Translations under genes and position numbers: made by a program
Source: Chloroflexota bacterium
Lineage (GTDB): Bacteria > Chloroflexota > UBA6077 > FW602-bin22 > JACPRP01
Length of the DNA stretch: 64,000 nucleotides
Direction of reading: 5' to 3'
Assembly (NCBI GenBank): GCA_023480885.1
Contig: JAMCWX010000064.1
Span: forward strand, 1 to 64,000
Part shown: positions 33,206 through 44,761 of the stretch, piece after piece
Numbering within the stretch: the stretch's first letter is position 1
Layout of the letters: the number at the start of each line of letters is the position of its first letter
Notes under the pieces: model-generated
What the model was told of the DNA's origin: nothing
Databases searched by the model: none
What the model saw: only the letters and a program-made list of their open reading frames with translations

Positions 33206-33224
33206 CCTACATTGCGAATGTAGG
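33206..33224. promoter_or_regulatory. Inverted repeat upstream of rplI
   Basis: CCTACATT-GCG-AATGTAGG forms an 8-bp palindrome 40 bases before the rplI start. It could be an operator or a leader hairpin. The remaining 33183-33479 shows no gene. Confidence 0.35.
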
Positions 33225-33479
33225 ATCGACATTACATCTCCCCTACGCCGTGCAGCGGAGGCTGTTCCATTGATCGTGCCACTGGATATGTTTCCTGTTG
33301 TTGCGGCGCTCGCCGCCGCGAGGCTGAGTCCGACAAGATTGCCTTGTAGCGCACGGTTGCGGATTAGCAGCACGGATAGCGAGGCTCTGGCCCGTGGTTG
33401 CTAACAGTATACAACAAAGGTGGGGCCAATTCTAGTAGCAGAGAGGGAAGTTTTCGACTGATTTTGGAAGCTCGTGAAG

Positions 33480-33508
33480 TTGAATCGCGCCAGTCACCGG
33501 CATATAAT
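33480..33508 (+). promoter_or_regulatory. Sigma-70-type promoter for the Cys-rich protein gene
   Basis: TTGAAT (33480-33485), 17-base spacer, TATAAT (33503-33508). The predicted start near 33515 fits the ATG at 33530 and excludes the longer open frame beginning at 33398. Confidence 0.6.
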
Positions 33509-33529
33509 ATAGGGGTTGGAAGGGGAAAT

Positions 33530-34081
33530 ATGCAGTTGTCACTTCAAAGCTCAGTAGAAGCATCGTGCCCGTGGCTGGCGCAACGTTGGGATCGCGAGCA
33601 ACGCGGCAGGTTCCCATCAGATGACAACGCCTGCTATCTCTGGGACGAGCTAGGCGTCCCGCCCGACGTCGTTCAGTATTGCGCCGGCGTTTTGCCCTGG
33701 CACGGCGAGCGCTTTGTCCCGGTGCCCGTTGAGACGCAATGGTCGATCTGCCTTACGAGCCATTACGGAAGCTGTCGCTGGCTGCGGCAGCGACAGTGGC
33801 ACACACGTGAGACGACCCTGGTCTGTCCGCTGCTCGGATCTCGGACCGACCGCCATCAAAAGTACCTCTATCCGTGCTCGCACAACGCCTGCCACGCGCG
33901 CCAACCCACCGGCCTACATGTTCCCACTCAACGCAGGATATTGAGCTTGATCGGCATCAAGGATAGACTGCTGGGGAGCAAGAGGAGCACGGCGCCCATT
34001 CCGGCAGAGACGCAGAGGACCATGTGCTTGAGCGAGCGCTATACCGAGTGCAAGATCTATCTGGATAGCTTGCCGGGATAA
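33530..34081 (+). CDS. Cys-rich repeat protein of unknown function
   Basis: 183 residues from ATG 33530, five bases after GGAAGGGG. It contains repeated units of the form CPWL..., FPSDDNACY, then ETQWSICLTSHYGSC, and later CPLLG, YPCSHNACH and ETQRTMCLSERYTECKIY. This 'C-P-x-L-G ... Y/FPS ... CY/CH ... C-L-S..Y..C' pattern recurs in Chloroflexota proteins, often fused to LysM or membrane parts, and the Cys/His spacing suggests metal or cluster binding. No signal peptide. Its last 25 bases overlap the convergent channel gene. Function not known. Confidence 0.75.
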   Translation: MQLSLQSSVEASCPWLAQRWDREQRGRFPSDDNACYLWDELGVPPDVVQYCAGVLPWHGERFVPVPVETQWSICLTSHYGSCRWLRQRQWHTRETTLVCPLLGSRTDRHQKYLYPCSHNACHARQPTGLHVPTQRRILSLIGIKDRLLGSKRSTAPIPAETQRTMCLSERYTECKIYLDSLPG

Positions 34082-35100
34082 GACGCATTTGCCCCGGCCT
34101 TAACACTGACGCCCACGTTCTCTAGCTCTTTGAGCTGGGTCGGCGTCCCGATGACGATGATGTGATCGCCCACCTCGATGCACGCGTCCGCTTCTGTGCT
34201 GACAACCATCTTGCCGCTCTTCTTCTGCACCGCGAGCACCGCGGCGGCGTTGGCCTCGCGCGCGCGAGCTTCCGCCATCGTCATTCCGATGAAAGGCGAA
34301 TCCTCTTTTATCTCGAGGCTTTCCAGAAGCAGTTCGAGGTTCCCTCTATACATCACCGTGTCGATGAAATCGATGACCACGGGACGTAGCGCCGACATCG
34401 CCATTCTGTGTCCGCCTATGTTGTAAGGCGATATAACCCTGTCGGCGCCCGCGCGCTGCAGCTTGGCCTCCGAGCCCTCTTTGTTCGCCCTGGCCACGAT
34501 GAAAAGGTCGGGACGGAGGCCGCGGGCCGACAACGTCACGTAGACGTTGTGGGCATCGTTGTCGATTGCCGCCACCAGGCCTCGCGCACGCTCGATACCA
34601 GCCGATCTCAACACCTCGTCGGTCGTGGCATCGCCGGGCACGAACAGGCATCCCTCTTCGCCGCAGCGCCGCAGCGAATCCTGATTGATGTCGATCACGA
34701 CGAAAGGCACGCCTTCCCGTTGAAACTCGGTAGCGATATGCTTCCCCACGCGGCCGTAGCCACACAGAATGTAATGGTCCTTCAACTGCTCGATCTGCCT
34801 CTTCATTCGTCGCCTCCAAACTGCGCCCCCGAAGTGTCCCTCGACGACGTATTGCATCACCGTGGTCAAGACGTACAGCACTCCCCCAACGCCGACGACG
34901 ATGAGAAAAATCGTGAAGCCTCGTCCAAGCGGGGAGAGCGGATGAATCTCGCCGAAACCAACAGTGGTAAGGGTCGTGATCGTCATGTACAGGGCATCGA
35001 AGACAGGCCAGCCCTCGATGAAGACGTAGCCCAGTACGCCCACGGTGACGATGGTGATCATCAATAAGACTACTCTGCGGAGTTGCTGCTCCTGTTCCAT
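34057..35100 (-). CDS. Potassium channel with RCK (TrkA-N/TrkA-C) domains
   Basis: 347-residue two-helix potassium channel. Residues 1-90 hold two membrane helices around a pore loop with selectivity filter TTVGFGE. An RCK/TrkA-N Rossmann domain follows (HYILCGYGRVGKHIATEF, then VVIDINQD at the NAD-contacting strand), and a TrkA-C domain completes it (about 255-335). It resembles MthK and Kch. It probably forms a ligand-gated K+ channel. It is the last gene of a minus-strand series after MeaB, 21 bases away, but no functional link to acyl-CoA chemistry is evident. Confidence 0.92.
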   Translation of the reverse strand: MEQEQQLRRVVLLMITIVTVGVLGYVFIEGWPVFDALYMTITTLTTVGFGEIHPLSPLGRGFTIFLIVVGVGGVLYVLTTVMQYVVEGHFGGAVWRRRMKRQIEQLKDHYILCGYGRVGKHIATEFQREGVPFVVIDINQDSLRRCGEEGCLFVPGDATTDEVLRSAGIERARGLVAAIDNDAHNVYVTLSARGLRPDLFIVARANKEGSEAKLQRAGADRVISPYNIGGHRMAMSALRPVVIDFIDTVMYRGNLELLLESLEIKEDSPFIGMTMAEARAREANAAAVLAVQKKSGKMVVSTEADACIEVGDHIIVIGTPTQLKELENVGVSVKAGANASYPGKLSR

Positions 35101-35121
35101 TCGAAACCAGCCATCAAAGCC

Positions 35122-36063
35122 CTACGATCCGTTGCGAAACTTCCTCACCAGCTCTTTCGCCGCCGAGCGAGGGTCCAGGTGGTGGTCGAGCATCGACTGC
35201 GTCAGAGTCGCGAGGTCACGCTGGCTGAGCTCAGCCCAAAGCTCGCCGATGAACTCCTCCTTGGCCGCGTCGACGAGCTCGCGCAGCGTGTTGGCCCGCA
35301 GGCGCTGCTCCAGCTCGCCGGAATCCCTCAAGTACCGCAGGTGCTTTTCGAGAGCGTCCGCCAGCTCGGCGATGCCCTTGTTCGACGTGGCGACGGTCTT
35401 GACGATGAGCGGGAACCAGGCGCCGGGCCTGGTATTCATCTGGAGCATCATTTCCAACTCCATCACCGTCCGCTCGGCGCCGGCTTTGTCAGCCTTGTTG
35501 ACCGCGAACACGTCCGCGATCTCGAGGATGCCTGCTTTGATTGCTTGTATCTCGTCGCCCATGCCTGGCACCTCGACGACGATGGTCGAATGGGCCGCCC
35601 GCGCGATGTCGACCTCGCCCTGGCCAGCCCCGACGGTTTCGACGAGGATGACGTTGCAGCCAAAGGCGTCCAGCACCTTCACCGCGTCAGCCGTGGCTCG
35701 CGAGAGTCCCCCCAGCGCGCCTCTGCTGGCCATGCTGCGAATGAAAACGCCCGAATCGGTGCTGAGCTCTTGCATGCGAATGCGATCCCCGAGGAGAGCG
35801 CCCCCTGTAAACGGGCTCGTAGGATCGACGGCGATGATGCCCACGGTCTTGCCTCGCCCACGAAGCTCCCTGGCCAGCGCGCTCACCAGCGTGCTCTTGC
35901 CAGCGCCAGGCGGCCCGGTTATGCCCACGATGTGCGCCTGCCCTGTGTGAGGGTAGATCTGCTTCAGTTCCAGCTCGACGCCGTCGGCTCCGTTTTCGAT
36001 GAGGGTAATCAAGCGCGCAGCAGCGCGCCGATCCCCGTCTAGCAATCGTTGCGCCAGGTCCAT
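35122..36063 (-). CDS. meaB: Methylmalonyl-CoA mutase-associated GTPase MeaB
   Basis: 313-residue G3E-family GTPase (ArgK/MeaB/MMAA). Walker A GPPGAGKST, then VDPTSPFTGGALLGDRIRM (switch), VETVGAGQGEVDIA and NKADKAG as base-recognition motif; a C-terminal dimerisation helix ends the protein. It escorts adenosylcobalamin into the mutase and protects or rescues it. It lies 14 bases downstream of the cobalamin-binding subunit gene, so it serves the adjacent mutase(s). Confidence 0.95.
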   Translation of the reverse strand: MDLAQRLLDGDRRAAARLITLIENGADGVELELKQIYPHTGQAHIVGITGPPGAGKSTLVSALARELRGRGKTVGIIAVDPTSPFTGGALLGDRIRMQELSTDSGVFIRSMASRGALGGLSRATADAVKVLDAFGCNVILVETVGAGQGEVDIARAAHSTIVVEVPGMGDEIQAIKAGILEIADVFAVNKADKAGAERTVMELEMMLQMNTRPGAWFPLIVKTVATSNKGIAELADALEKHLRYLRDSGELEQRLRANTLRELVDAAKEEFIGELWAELSQRDLATLTQSMLDHHLDPRSAAKELVRKFRNGS

Positions 36064-36077
36064 CTTCGTCCCTACCC

Positions 36078-36488
36078 CTAGCCCTTGTCCTGCGGCGCAT
36101 TGGACAGCACGAAGTCGACTATATCGGTCGTCGACGAGCCCGGTCCGAAAACAGCTCTGATGCCCATTTCCCTGACAGCCGGCATGTCTTCGTCGGGAAT
36201 GATGCCGCCGGCGACTATGAGCACCCGGTCCAGCCCCTGCTCTCTGGTAAGCTCGCCGAGGCGGGAAAAGAGCGGAAGATGCGCTCCCGAGAGAATGCTC
36301 AGGCCGATAACGTCCACGTCCTCCTGGATCGCCGTCTCGACGATCATTTCTGGCGTCTGTCGTAGCCCGCTGTAAATGACCTCCATCCCGGCGTCGCGCA
36401 GCGCCCTTGCCACCACCTTTGCGCCGCGGTCGTGGCCATCCAGGCCAGGCTTGGCAATCAACACTCTGATCTTTCGTCGCTCTTTCAA
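36078..36488 (-). CDS. Acyl-CoA mutase small subunit, cobalamin-binding
   Basis: 136-residue B12-binding domain as a separate subunit. The motif DGHDRGAKV supplies the lower axial His (DxHxxG), followed by [13 protein letters not shown] (SxL) and [10 protein letters not shown] (GG). This matches the stand-alone small subunit of archaeal-type or IcmB-type mutases. It is 24 bases from the large-subunit gene at 36513. It is the only such small subunit in the window, although two large subunits are present, so both may share it. Confidence 0.93.
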   Translation of the reverse strand: MKERRKIRVLIAKPGLDGHDRGAKVVARALRDAGMEVIYSGLRQTPEMIVETAIQEDVDVIGLSILSGAHLPLFSRLGELTREQGLDRVLIVAGGIIPDEDMPAVREMGIRAVFGPGSSTTDIVDFVLSNAPQDKG

Positions 36489-36512
36489 CTCAAACCTCCC
36501 AGGGCAGCCGAG

Positions 36513-38165
36513 TCATAGCACCGGCGTCTCCACATATTCTCCGAACACGTCGCGGAACACCTGCATAATCTCTCCCAGCGTCGCGTAGGCCCGCACCGCG
36601 TCGATGATGTAGGGCATAGTGTTCGCGTCGCCCATGGCAGCCTGCCGCAACCCCTGCAGCCGCCGGCGCACTTCGTCGTTATCTCTCTCCTGCCGCACCC
36701 TGTTCAAGCGCGCCAGATGCTTGCGCTCCCCCTCAGGGTCCATTTTCAGCAAAGGAATGCTCGTGGGCTCCTGCGTCTGGTAATCGTTCACGCCGACAAT
36801 CGTCCTTTTGCCTTCGTCGATCTCCTTCTGGTAGCGATGTGCGCTGTCCGCGATCTCTCTCTGGAAGAATCCTGCCTCGATGGCTGGAATCGCGCCGCCC
36901 AGCGCGTCGATCTTCTGGAAGTAATCTCGCGCGGCTCGCTCGGTGCGATCGGTAAGCGCTTCCACGAAATACGAGCCGGCCAACGGATCGATCGTGTTGG
37001 TCACGCCGCTCTCGTGGGCGATGATCTGCTGCGTGCGCAGCGCAACCCGCGCCGCCTTCTCGGACGGCAGCGCCAGCGCCTCGTCCATCGAGTTCGTGTG
37101 CAGCGATTGCGTACCGCCCATCACCGCCGCCAGCGCCTGTAGGGCAGTGCGCACCACGTTGTTCTCTGGCTGTTGCGCCGTCAGCGAGCATCCTGCCGTC
37201 TGTGTGTGGAAGCGCATTAACCAGGAGCGAGGTTCCTTTGCGTCAAAGCGGTCGCGCATCTCCTTTGCCCAGATGCGCCGCGCGGCGCGGAACTTGGCGA
37301 TCTCCTCGAAGAAGTCGTTGTGCGAGTTGAAGAAGAAGCTGAGGCGCGGCGCGAAGTCGTCCACGTTCAGGCCGCGGTCGATGGCCGCCTGGACGTAGGC
37401 GAGCCCGTCGTACAGCGTGAAAGCCAGCTCCTGCACAGCCGTCGCTCCCGCCTCACGGATGTGGTAGCCGCTGATGGAGATCGTGTTCCACAGCGGCATC
37501 TCCCTGGCACCGAATTCGATGGTGTCCACGATGAGCCGCATCGAAGGCCCGGGCGGGAAGATGTACTCCTTTTGCGCGATAAACTCTTTGAGAATGTCGT
37601 TCTGAATCGTCCCGCCCAGGCGCTGCCTGGGAATGCCGCGCTTCTCGGCGGCGACGACGTACATGGCCCAGATGATAGCGGCGGGACTGTTGATGGTCAT
37701 GGACGTAGTTATCTCGTCGACAGGGATGCCCGCGAACAGGACCTCCATGTCGGCGAGAGAGGAAATAGCGACACCGCATTTGCCGAACTCGCCACAGGCC
37801 ATCGGCTGGTCGGCATCGTAGCCGTAGAGCGTCGGCATGTCGAAGGCGACGGACAGACCGGTCTCGCCGTGCTCCAGCAGGTATTTGAAGCGGGCGTTAG
37901 TTTCCTCGGCAGTGCCGTAGCCGGCGAACATCCGCATGGTCCAGAGTTTCCCTCGATACATCGTCGGATGAACGCCTCGCGTGAACGGATACTCGCCGGG
38001 GAACCCCAGCTCCGTCGCGTAGTCTTTGCCGGCGATGTCGACGGGCGTATAGAGCCGCTCGACAGGAACGCCGGAGGTCGTGACGAACTGTTCCCTTCGT
38101 TCAGGCGCCCGCTGCAGCGACTTGCACAGCAGGCCCTCTTCCCATTCTTTTTGCTTCGAAGCCAT
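36513..38165 (-). CDS. Acyl-CoA mutase large subunit, isobutyryl-CoA-mutase-like residues
   Basis: 550 residues from ATG 38165 (AAAGGA ten bases ahead; a GTG 27 bases earlier is possible). TIM-barrel large subunit of the methylmalonyl-CoA mutase family. Two substrate-determining positions differ from methylmalonyl mutase: MRMFAGYG has Phe80 and IAQKEYIF has Gln198. These are the residues of isobutyryl-CoA mutase (Phe80/Gln198), where methylmalonyl mutase has Tyr/Arg for the extra carboxylate. The hydroxyisobutyryl-CoA mutase also has AQKEY, but Ile at the first site. I infer an isobutyryl- or similar mono-acyl-CoA mutase. Shares a 138-bp identical tract with the paralogue at 39311. Confidence 0.85.
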   Translation of the reverse strand: MASKQKEWEEGLLCKSLQRAPERREQFVTTSGVPVERLYTPVDIAGKDYATELGFPGEYPFTRGVHPTMYRGKLWTMRMFAGYGTAEETNARFKYLLEHGETGLSVAFDMPTLYGYDADQPMACGEFGKCGVAISSLADMEVLFAGIPVDEITTSMTINSPAAIIWAMYVVAAEKRGIPRQRLGGTIQNDILKEFIAQKEYIFPPGPSMRLIVDTIEFGAREMPLWNTISISGYHIREAGATAVQELAFTLYDGLAYVQAAIDRGLNVDDFAPRLSFFFNSHNDFFEEIAKFRAARRIWAKEMRDRFDAKEPRSWLMRFHTQTAGCSLTAQQPENNVVRTALQALAAVMGGTQSLHTNSMDEALALPSEKAARVALRTQQIIAHESGVTNTIDPLAGSYFVEALTDRTERAARDYFQKIDALGGAIPAIEAGFFQREIADSAHRYQKEIDEGKRTIVGVNDYQTQEPTSIPLLKMDPEGERKHLARLNRVRQERDNDEVRRRLQGLRQAAMGDANTMPYIIDAVRAYATLGEIMQVFRDVFGEYVETPVL

Positions 38166-38242
38166 GCGTTCGATGTCCTTTCTGCGTCTCACTTTGCGCC
38201 TCTATAGCTAAAGGGACGGTTTTCGGCGGTGCCGAGACCCTT

Positions 38243-38262
38243 GGGCGCAATCGATTGCGCCC
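38243..38262. repeat. Perfect 20-bp palindrome
   Basis: GGGCGCAATCGATTGCGCCC is fully self-complementary. It lies in the 153-base gap between the two halves of the acyl-CoA cluster, 28 bases from a second related palindrome (38290-38309). It could be a weak terminator or a dispersed palindromic repeat. Confidence 0.6.
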
Positions 38263-38289
38263 CTGCGTTTGACGCCGTTCTATCTGTAG

Positions 38290-38309
38290 GGGCGCGATGA
38301 ATCGCGCCC
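38290..38309. repeat. GC-rich palindrome of a dispersed family
   Basis: GGGCGCGAT-ga-ATCGCGCCC, preceded by TAGG. Nearly identical to the copy after the encapsulin gene at 49715-49734 (loop AA instead of GA), so this is a repeated element type in the genome. Confidence 0.65.
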
Positions 38310-38318
38310 GCGCGCCCC

Positions 38319-38894
38319 CTAAAACTCGATCCCCTGTCTCGCCGAGATACCCTTCTCGAACGGATGCTTGATTTGCACCATCTCGGTCACAAGATCAGCC
38401 GCTTCGATGATCTCCTGTCGCGCGAGGCGACCGGTCAGGACAAGCTCCACGTTCCGCGGCTTGTCGCGAATCAGGTCCAATAGCCACTCCAATGGCACCA
38501 GATCCCAGGCCGTGGCGACGTTTATCTCGTCCAACACGACAACATCGTACTTGCCGCTAAGTACGGCCGCACGGGCCTCGTCAAATCCCTCACGCGCCGC
38601 CTTCCGATCATCCTCGGTAATATGTTCGGGCAGTACCCAGTGCGCTTGGCCGAACTGCTTGACGCTGATGTTCGAAATTCTGGCCAGGGTATTTAGCTCG
38701 CCGTAGTTCGCCCCCTTCATGAACTGGGCGATGAATACGCGCAGGCCGTGACCCGCGGCCCTGATCGCCAACCCAAGCGCCGCGGTCGTCTTGCCCTTGC
38801 CCGTGCCGGTGTAGACCTGCACCAGCCCGCGCTCGAAATGTCGAGCGGGCAGCTTCACCGCTTCCTTTGCCTTATCGGGCTTCTGCATCATCAC
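38319..38894 (-). CDS. cobO: Corrinoid adenosyltransferase CobA/CobO type
   Basis: 191-residue CobO/BtuR-type ATP:cob(I)alamin adenosyltransferase. P-loop YTGTGKGKTTAALGLAIRA, then FIAQFMKGANYGEL, VVVLDEINVA and LVLTGRLARQEIIEAADLVTEM, ending FEKGISARQGIEF. It makes the adenosylcobalamin required by the flanking mutases, or works in corrin biosynthesis. It is nine bases after the epimerase gene. B12 supply, mutase and MeaB are therefore encoded together. Confidence 0.94.
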   Translation of the reverse strand: MMMQKPDKAKEAVKLPARHFERGLVQVYTGTGKGKTTAALGLAIRAAGHGLRVFIAQFMKGANYGELNTLARISNISVKQFGQAHWVLPEHITEDDRKAAREGFDEARAAVLSGKYDVVVLDEINVATAWDLVPLEWLLDLIRDKPRNVELVLTGRLARQEIIEAADLVTEMVQIKHPFEKGISARQGIEF

Positions 38895-38903
38895 GCTCTT
38901 TCC

Positions 38904-39310
38904 CTATTCTTTGCCCAGTTCCAGCAGTTCGATGAGCACGCCGTGGGCCGACTTCGGATGCACGAAGGCCAGCTTGCGACCGCCTCGACCGTGGCGCGGC
39001 TTCTCGTCGATCAACTGCGCGCCGAAGGCCACCACCTGGCGCATCGCAGCTTCGATATCCAGGACCTCGAAACAGATGTGATGCATTCCCTCGCCCCTGT
39101 TGTCCAGGAACTTCCTGATGGCGCTGGCCTCGTTCACCGGCTCCAACAGCTCGACGAGTCCGCTGCTCGTGGGCAGAAAAGCGATCTTGACCCCCTCCGT
39201 CGGCTCGAACTCCGGTTCGGAGACCTCCACGCCGAGCGCCTCGGAATAGAATCTGGCAACTTCGACGACGTCATTCACGGCGATGCCGATGTGGTCTACC
39301 CTGTCGCTCA

Positions 39311-39314
<4 letters not shown>
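38904..39314 (-). CDS. mce: Methylmalonyl-CoA epimerase
   Basis: 136-residue VOC enzyme. [25 protein letters not shown] has the first His ligand, [20 protein letters not shown] the second, and VLIELLEL ends with the metal-binding Glu. It interconverts (S)- and (R)-methylmalonyl-CoA between the carboxylase and the mutase. The start overlaps the stop of the mutase gene at 39311 by four bases (ATGA), implying tight coupling to that mutase. Confidence 0.94.
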
Positions 39315-40978
<1,664 letters not shown>

Positions 40979-41092
40979 ACGAGTCCAATCTCCTTCTCCC
41001 CCACAGAGGTTTAGACTGCCGATACGAGCAAAGCTTCAAGCATTTCGGACAGGGCGCACAGAGTACAACAAGGGGACCAGATTCGAACGAGG

Positions 41093-41599
41093 CTACGTCA
41101 GCACCAGGAGCACGCGCCCGTTCTCGACCCTCTCTCCCTGCTGGACGTTCACAGATTTAATGGTGCCTGCCTGTGGGGCCCTGAGCTCGTTTTGCATCTT
41201 CATCGCCTCGAGCACCAGAAGGCCTTTGCCCTTCTCGACGACGTCGCCGGGACTAACGTCGAGCGAGATCACCAGACCCGGCATCGGCGCTCTAATGACC
41301 ACTTCGCCTTCGTTGGCGTGACCCTTCGGCGTGACCGCCGCCAGCCGCTTGGCGCGCTCGTCCTGCACTTTCGCGTGGCAAAGCTCGCCGGCGATCATGA
41401 CCACGTACTCGCCATTACGATTCTCGACGAAAACCTCGTGAGACTGGTTGTCCAAGATAAGGGAATAGAGCGAAGGCGGGCTCACCAACCGCAAGCTCGC
41501 CACCAGGGTCTCCCCGTCCAGAACGACCTTCAGGTCGTCGCCTTCGCCTTCGATGTCCATTTCGAGCATCTGGCCGTCAATTTGAGCGTAGTACCTCAT
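41093..41599 (-). CDS. Biotin carboxyl carrier subunit of acyl-CoA carboxylase
   Basis: 168 residues. The start ATG 41599 overlaps the biotin carboxylase stop (ATGA), so the two are coupled. After an N-terminal beta-rich region (BT-like, about 1-90) comes a biotinyl domain with EAMKM as the biotin-attachment site and VIRAPMPGLV before it. With the 41596 and 43127 proteins it forms an acyl-CoA carboxylase of the propionyl type. Biotinylation by BirA (29064). Confidence 0.93.
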   Translation of the reverse strand: MRYYAQIDGQMLEMDIEGEGDDLKVVLDGETLVASLRLVSPPSLYSLILDNQSHEVFVENRNGEYVVMIAGELCHAKVQDERAKRLAAVTPKGHANEGEVVIRAPMPGLVISLDVSPGDVVEKGKGLLVLEAMKMQNELRAPQAGTIKSVNVQQGERVENGRVLLVLT

Positions 41600-43101
41600 C
41601 GAGGTCTCAGCACCTCCCGTCTGGCGTTGAACTTCCACATGTTCGGTCCCGCCGACCCATCGGCAAGGCTCTTGGCGATGAGATCATGCCTGCTCCTATA
41701 GGCCACCAGCGCAGCGGCTATGGCCGCCAGCTTGGTGCGCGTGCTGGGACCGTCATTGGCCAGAACGTTTATTCGATCGAGGAAGGTGGTGTCTATCTTT
41801 CCGGTGATGAACCGGGCTGTCTCTAGCATGCGTAAGTGGAATGGAATGCTCGTACGAATGCCGATGATCTTGTACTCGTTGAGAGCCCGGCGCATTCTCA
41901 GAATAGCCTGCGCTCTGGTCTCGCCCCAGATGATGAGCTTGGCGATGAGTGGATCGTAATACAGCGTCACCTCGAAGCCTTCGAAGACGCCGCTATCTAC
42001 CCGCACGCCCGGTCCGCTGGGCTCGCTCAGGCTAACGATCTTCCCCACAGATGGCATGAAGTTATTATAAGGGTCTTCCGAGGTGATGCGGCATTCGATA
42101 GCCCAGCCGTTGATCTTCACGTCCTCTTGCCTGTAGCGTAGCTTGCGGCCAGCGGCCATGCGCAACTGCTCGATCACGATGTCGACTCCAGTCACCAGCT
42201 CGGTAACCGAGTGCTCGACCTGGAGACGCGTGTTCATCTCCAGAAAGTAGAAGTTCTTGTTCTTGTCGACCAGGAACTCGATGGTTCCCGCGCTCTCGTA
42301 GCCCACCGCTTTGGCGGCTGTGACAGCAAGCTCGCCCATCTTTCGGCGCATCTCGGCGTCGACGGCAGTGGACGGGGATTCCTCGATTAGCTTCTGATGG
42401 CGGCGTTGAATGGAGCACTCGCGCTCGCCCAGGTAGATGACGTTGCCGAAGCGGTCGGCGAGAAGCTGGACCTCGATGTGCCTGATCCCTTCGAGCATCT
42501 TCTCCATGTAGAGAGTGTCGTCGCCAAAAGCCGACCGGGCCTCGGCTGCCGCTCCCCGCAACGCGCCGGCCACCTCGTCCTTGCTTTTAATCACGCGCAT
42601 GCCCTTGCCGCCGCCTCCCGCCGCGGCCTTGATCACGACGGGATAGCCGATCTCCTCGGCAACGGTCAGCGCGTGGTCTTCGTCCTTTATGCTGTCGTAA
42701 CTGCCTGGCACGACAGGAATTCCTGCGTCTCTCATTGTGCGCCTGGCTACAAGCTTATCGCCCATTGCGCGAATGGTTTGCGCGGATGGTCCGATGAAGA
42801 TCAGGCCCGCGTCGTCGCAGGCATTGCGGAACTCCGCGTTCTCCGCCAGGAAGCCGTAGCAGGGATGAATCGCCTCGGCGCCCGCGCGCCTGGCAATGTC
42901 GATTATTCTATCTCCCCGTAAGTAGCTCTGGCGGGCGGGCGCCGAGCCGATGTTGTACGCCTCGTCGGCGTAGCGCACGTGCATGGAGTTGCGGTCCGCG
43001 TCGGAGTATACGGCCACGGTGGCGATGCCCAGCTCTTCGCAAGCTCGCAGCACCCGCACAGCTATCTCTCCTCGATTGGCGACCAGAACCTTTTTCAGCA
43101 C
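41596..43101 (-). CDS. Acyl-CoA carboxylase, biotin carboxylase subunit
   Basis: 501-residue ATP-grasp enzyme: KVLVANRGEIAVRVLRACEELGI at the start, GGGGKGMRV (Gly-rich loop), ERECSIQRRHQKLIEESPS, FLEMNTRLQVEHSVTE, and RIGIRTS-like IIGIRTSIPFH near the C-terminus. The C-terminal about 50 residues extend past the standard AccC end. It carboxylates biotin on the carrier encoded next. Context (epimerase, mutase) indicates propionyl-CoA carboxylase alpha half rather than fatty-acid synthesis. Confidence 0.94.
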   Translation of the reverse strand: MLKKVLVANRGEIAVRVLRACEELGIATVAVYSDADRNSMHVRYADEAYNIGSAPARQSYLRGDRIIDIARRAGAEAIHPCYGFLAENAEFRNACDDAGLIFIGPSAQTIRAMGDKLVARRTMRDAGIPVVPGSYDSIKDEDHALTVAEEIGYPVVIKAAAGGGGKGMRVIKSKDEVAGALRGAAAEARSAFGDDTLYMEKMLEGIRHIEVQLLADRFGNVIYLGERECSIQRRHQKLIEESPSTAVDAEMRRKMGELAVTAAKAVGYESAGTIEFLVDKNKNFYFLEMNTRLQVEHSVTELVTGVDIVIEQLRMAAGRKLRYRQEDVKINGWAIECRITSEDPYNNFMPSVGKIVSLSEPSGPGVRVDSGVFEGFEVTLYYDPLIAKLIIWGETRAQAILRMRRALNEYKIIGIRTSIPFHLRMLETARFITGKIDTTFLDRINVLANDGPSTRTKLAAIAAALVAYRSRHDLIAKSLADGSAGPNMWKFNARREVLRPR

Positions 43102-43126
43102 GCCTCTGCCTTCCCTCGTCGCAACT

Positions 43127-44677
43127 TTATAATGGGATGTTGCCGTGTTTCTTCGGCGGATTCGTGTCTCGCTTGTTCTTGAGCATTTCCAGCGCGATGA
43201 TCAGCTTTGGCCTGGTTTCCGCTGGCATAATCACGTCGTCGATGTAGCCACGAGCTGCCGCCACGTAAGGATTGGCGAACTTCTCGCGATACTCCTCGAT
43301 AAGCTGCTGGCGCGCTGCCTCTGGGTCCGCGGCCTCGTCGATCTCTTTCTTGAAGATCACGTTCACCGCGCCTTCGGGTCCCATCACCGCGATCTCCGCC
43401 GTGGGCCACGCGTAGTTGATGTCGCCGCGCACGTGTTTGCTGCTCATAACGCAATAGGCGCCGCCGTAGGCCTTGCGCGTGATGACGGTGAGCTTCGGCA
43501 CCGTCGCCTCGCAATAGGCGTACAGCAGCTTGGCGCCATTACGGATGACACCACCGTGTTCTTGAGCCACCCCAGGCAGGAAGCCGGGGACGTCGGTGAA
43601 AGTGATCAGCGGGATATTGAAACAATCGCAGAAGCGCACGAAGCGGGCTCCCTTGGTGGAAGAGAGGATGTCCAACACGCCAGCCAGCACGTTAGGCTGC
43701 TGGGCCACGATGCCGACAGAGCGGCCGTTGAGCCTGGCGAAGCCGACGACGATGTTCTGTGCGAAGTGTTCGTGCACTTCGAGGAAGTCGCCGTTATCCA
43801 CCACCCGCCGGATGATATCCCGCATGTCGTAGGGCTTGTTAGGATTGTCGGGCACGATGTAGTTCAGTTCCTCGTCCATCCGCCCAGGGTCGTCGGTGCA
43901 CGGAATAATCGGCGCGTCCTCCAGGTTGTTCTGGGGCACGAAGCTGAGAAGCCGCCGAAGGAGATACAGGCACTCCTCCTCGTTCTCCGCCGCGAAGTGA
44001 GCCACGCCGCTCAAGGAGTTGTGGGTCATGGCGCCGCCCAGCTCCTCGAACGAAACGTCCTCGTGCGTGACAGCCTTGATCACGTTGGGCCCGGTGAGGA
44101 ACATATGGCTGGTCTCTTTGACCATAAGGATGAAATCGGTGAGCGCTGGAGAGTAGACCGCGCCACCGGCGCACGGGCCCATAATAGCCGAGAACTGCGG
44201 GACGACGCCAGAGGCCATGACATTCCGAAGGAAGATATCGGTATAGCCCGCGAGACTGACCACGCCCTCTTGAATGCGAGCGCCGCCGGAATCGTTCAGG
44301 CCGATCACCGGCGCGCCGTTCTTCATAGCCAGGTCCATTACCTTACAGATTTTCTCCGCGTGGACCTCGGACAAAGAGCCGCCGAAGACCGTGAAATCCT
44401 GTGAGAAAACGTATACCAGCCGGCCGTCGATCTTGCCGAAGCCGGTGACCACGCTGTCACCCAGATACTTCTGGCTCGCCATGTCCGGGTCGTCCGAGCG
44501 ATGCGTAACGAACGCGTCAAGCTCCTGGAAACTGCCATCGTCCAGGAGGAACTCCAGGCGCTCCCTGGCGCTGAGCTTGCCCCGCTCGTGCTGTTGCTCA
44601 ATGCGCTTCTGGCCGCCTCCCAAACGCGCCTGTTCGCGTAGCTTCTTCAGCTTCTCAAACTTCTCTTCCAGAGACAT
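43127..44677 (-). CDS. Acyl-CoA (propionyl-CoA) carboxylase carboxyltransferase subunit
   Basis: 516-residue PccB/MmdA-type carboxyltransferase. [26 protein letters not shown] at the N-terminus, [21 protein letters not shown] and [12 protein letters not shown] form the first crotonase-fold half with oxyanion loop; the second half has [41 protein letters not shown]. It transfers carboxyl from biotin to propionyl-CoA. It belongs to the same operon as the biotin carboxylase and carrier, and may also be shared with other acyl-CoA substrates. Confidence 0.95.
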   Translation of the reverse strand: MSLEEKFEKLKKLREQARLGGGQKRIEQQHERGKLSARERLEFLLDDGSFQELDAFVTHRSDDPDMASQKYLGDSVVTGFGKIDGRLVYVFSQDFTVFGGSLSEVHAEKICKVMDLAMKNGAPVIGLNDSGGARIQEGVVSLAGYTDIFLRNVMASGVVPQFSAIMGPCAGGAVYSPALTDFILMVKETSHMFLTGPNVIKAVTHEDVSFEELGGAMTHNSLSGVAHFAAENEEECLYLLRRLLSFVPQNNLEDAPIIPCTDDPGRMDEELNYIVPDNPNKPYDMRDIIRRVVDNGDFLEVHEHFAQNIVVGFARLNGRSVGIVAQQPNVLAGVLDILSSTKGARFVRFCDCFNIPLITFTDVPGFLPGVAQEHGGVIRNGAKLLYAYCEATVPKLTVITRKAYGGAYCVMSSKHVRGDINYAWPTAEIAVMGPEGAVNVIFKKEIDEAADPEAARQQLIEEYREKFANPYVAAARGYIDDVIMPAETRPKLIIALEMLKNKRDTNPPKKHGNIPL

Positions 44678-44712
44678 CGAGGTTACTCGCTCCCTACTAT
44701 CACAACTATTGA

Positions 44713-44733
44713 GGCAGGGCTCCAGACCCTGCC
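44713..44733 (-). terminator. GC hairpin between thiolase and carboxylase genes
   Basis: GGCAGGG-ctccaga-CCCTGCC forms a 7-bp stem with 7-base loop in the 84-base gap. It would fold in the mRNA downstream of the thiolase gene and could reduce read-through into the carboxylase genes; no T-run follows. Confidence 0.4.
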
Positions 44734-44761
44734 ACCCTGGCGAAAGGTCCGTGTGCTAATT

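Noticed and set aside
33398-34081. Longer start for the Cys-rich protein
   Set aside because: The predicted promoter (33480-33508) lies inside the extension, and ATG 33530 has a good ribosome-binding site.
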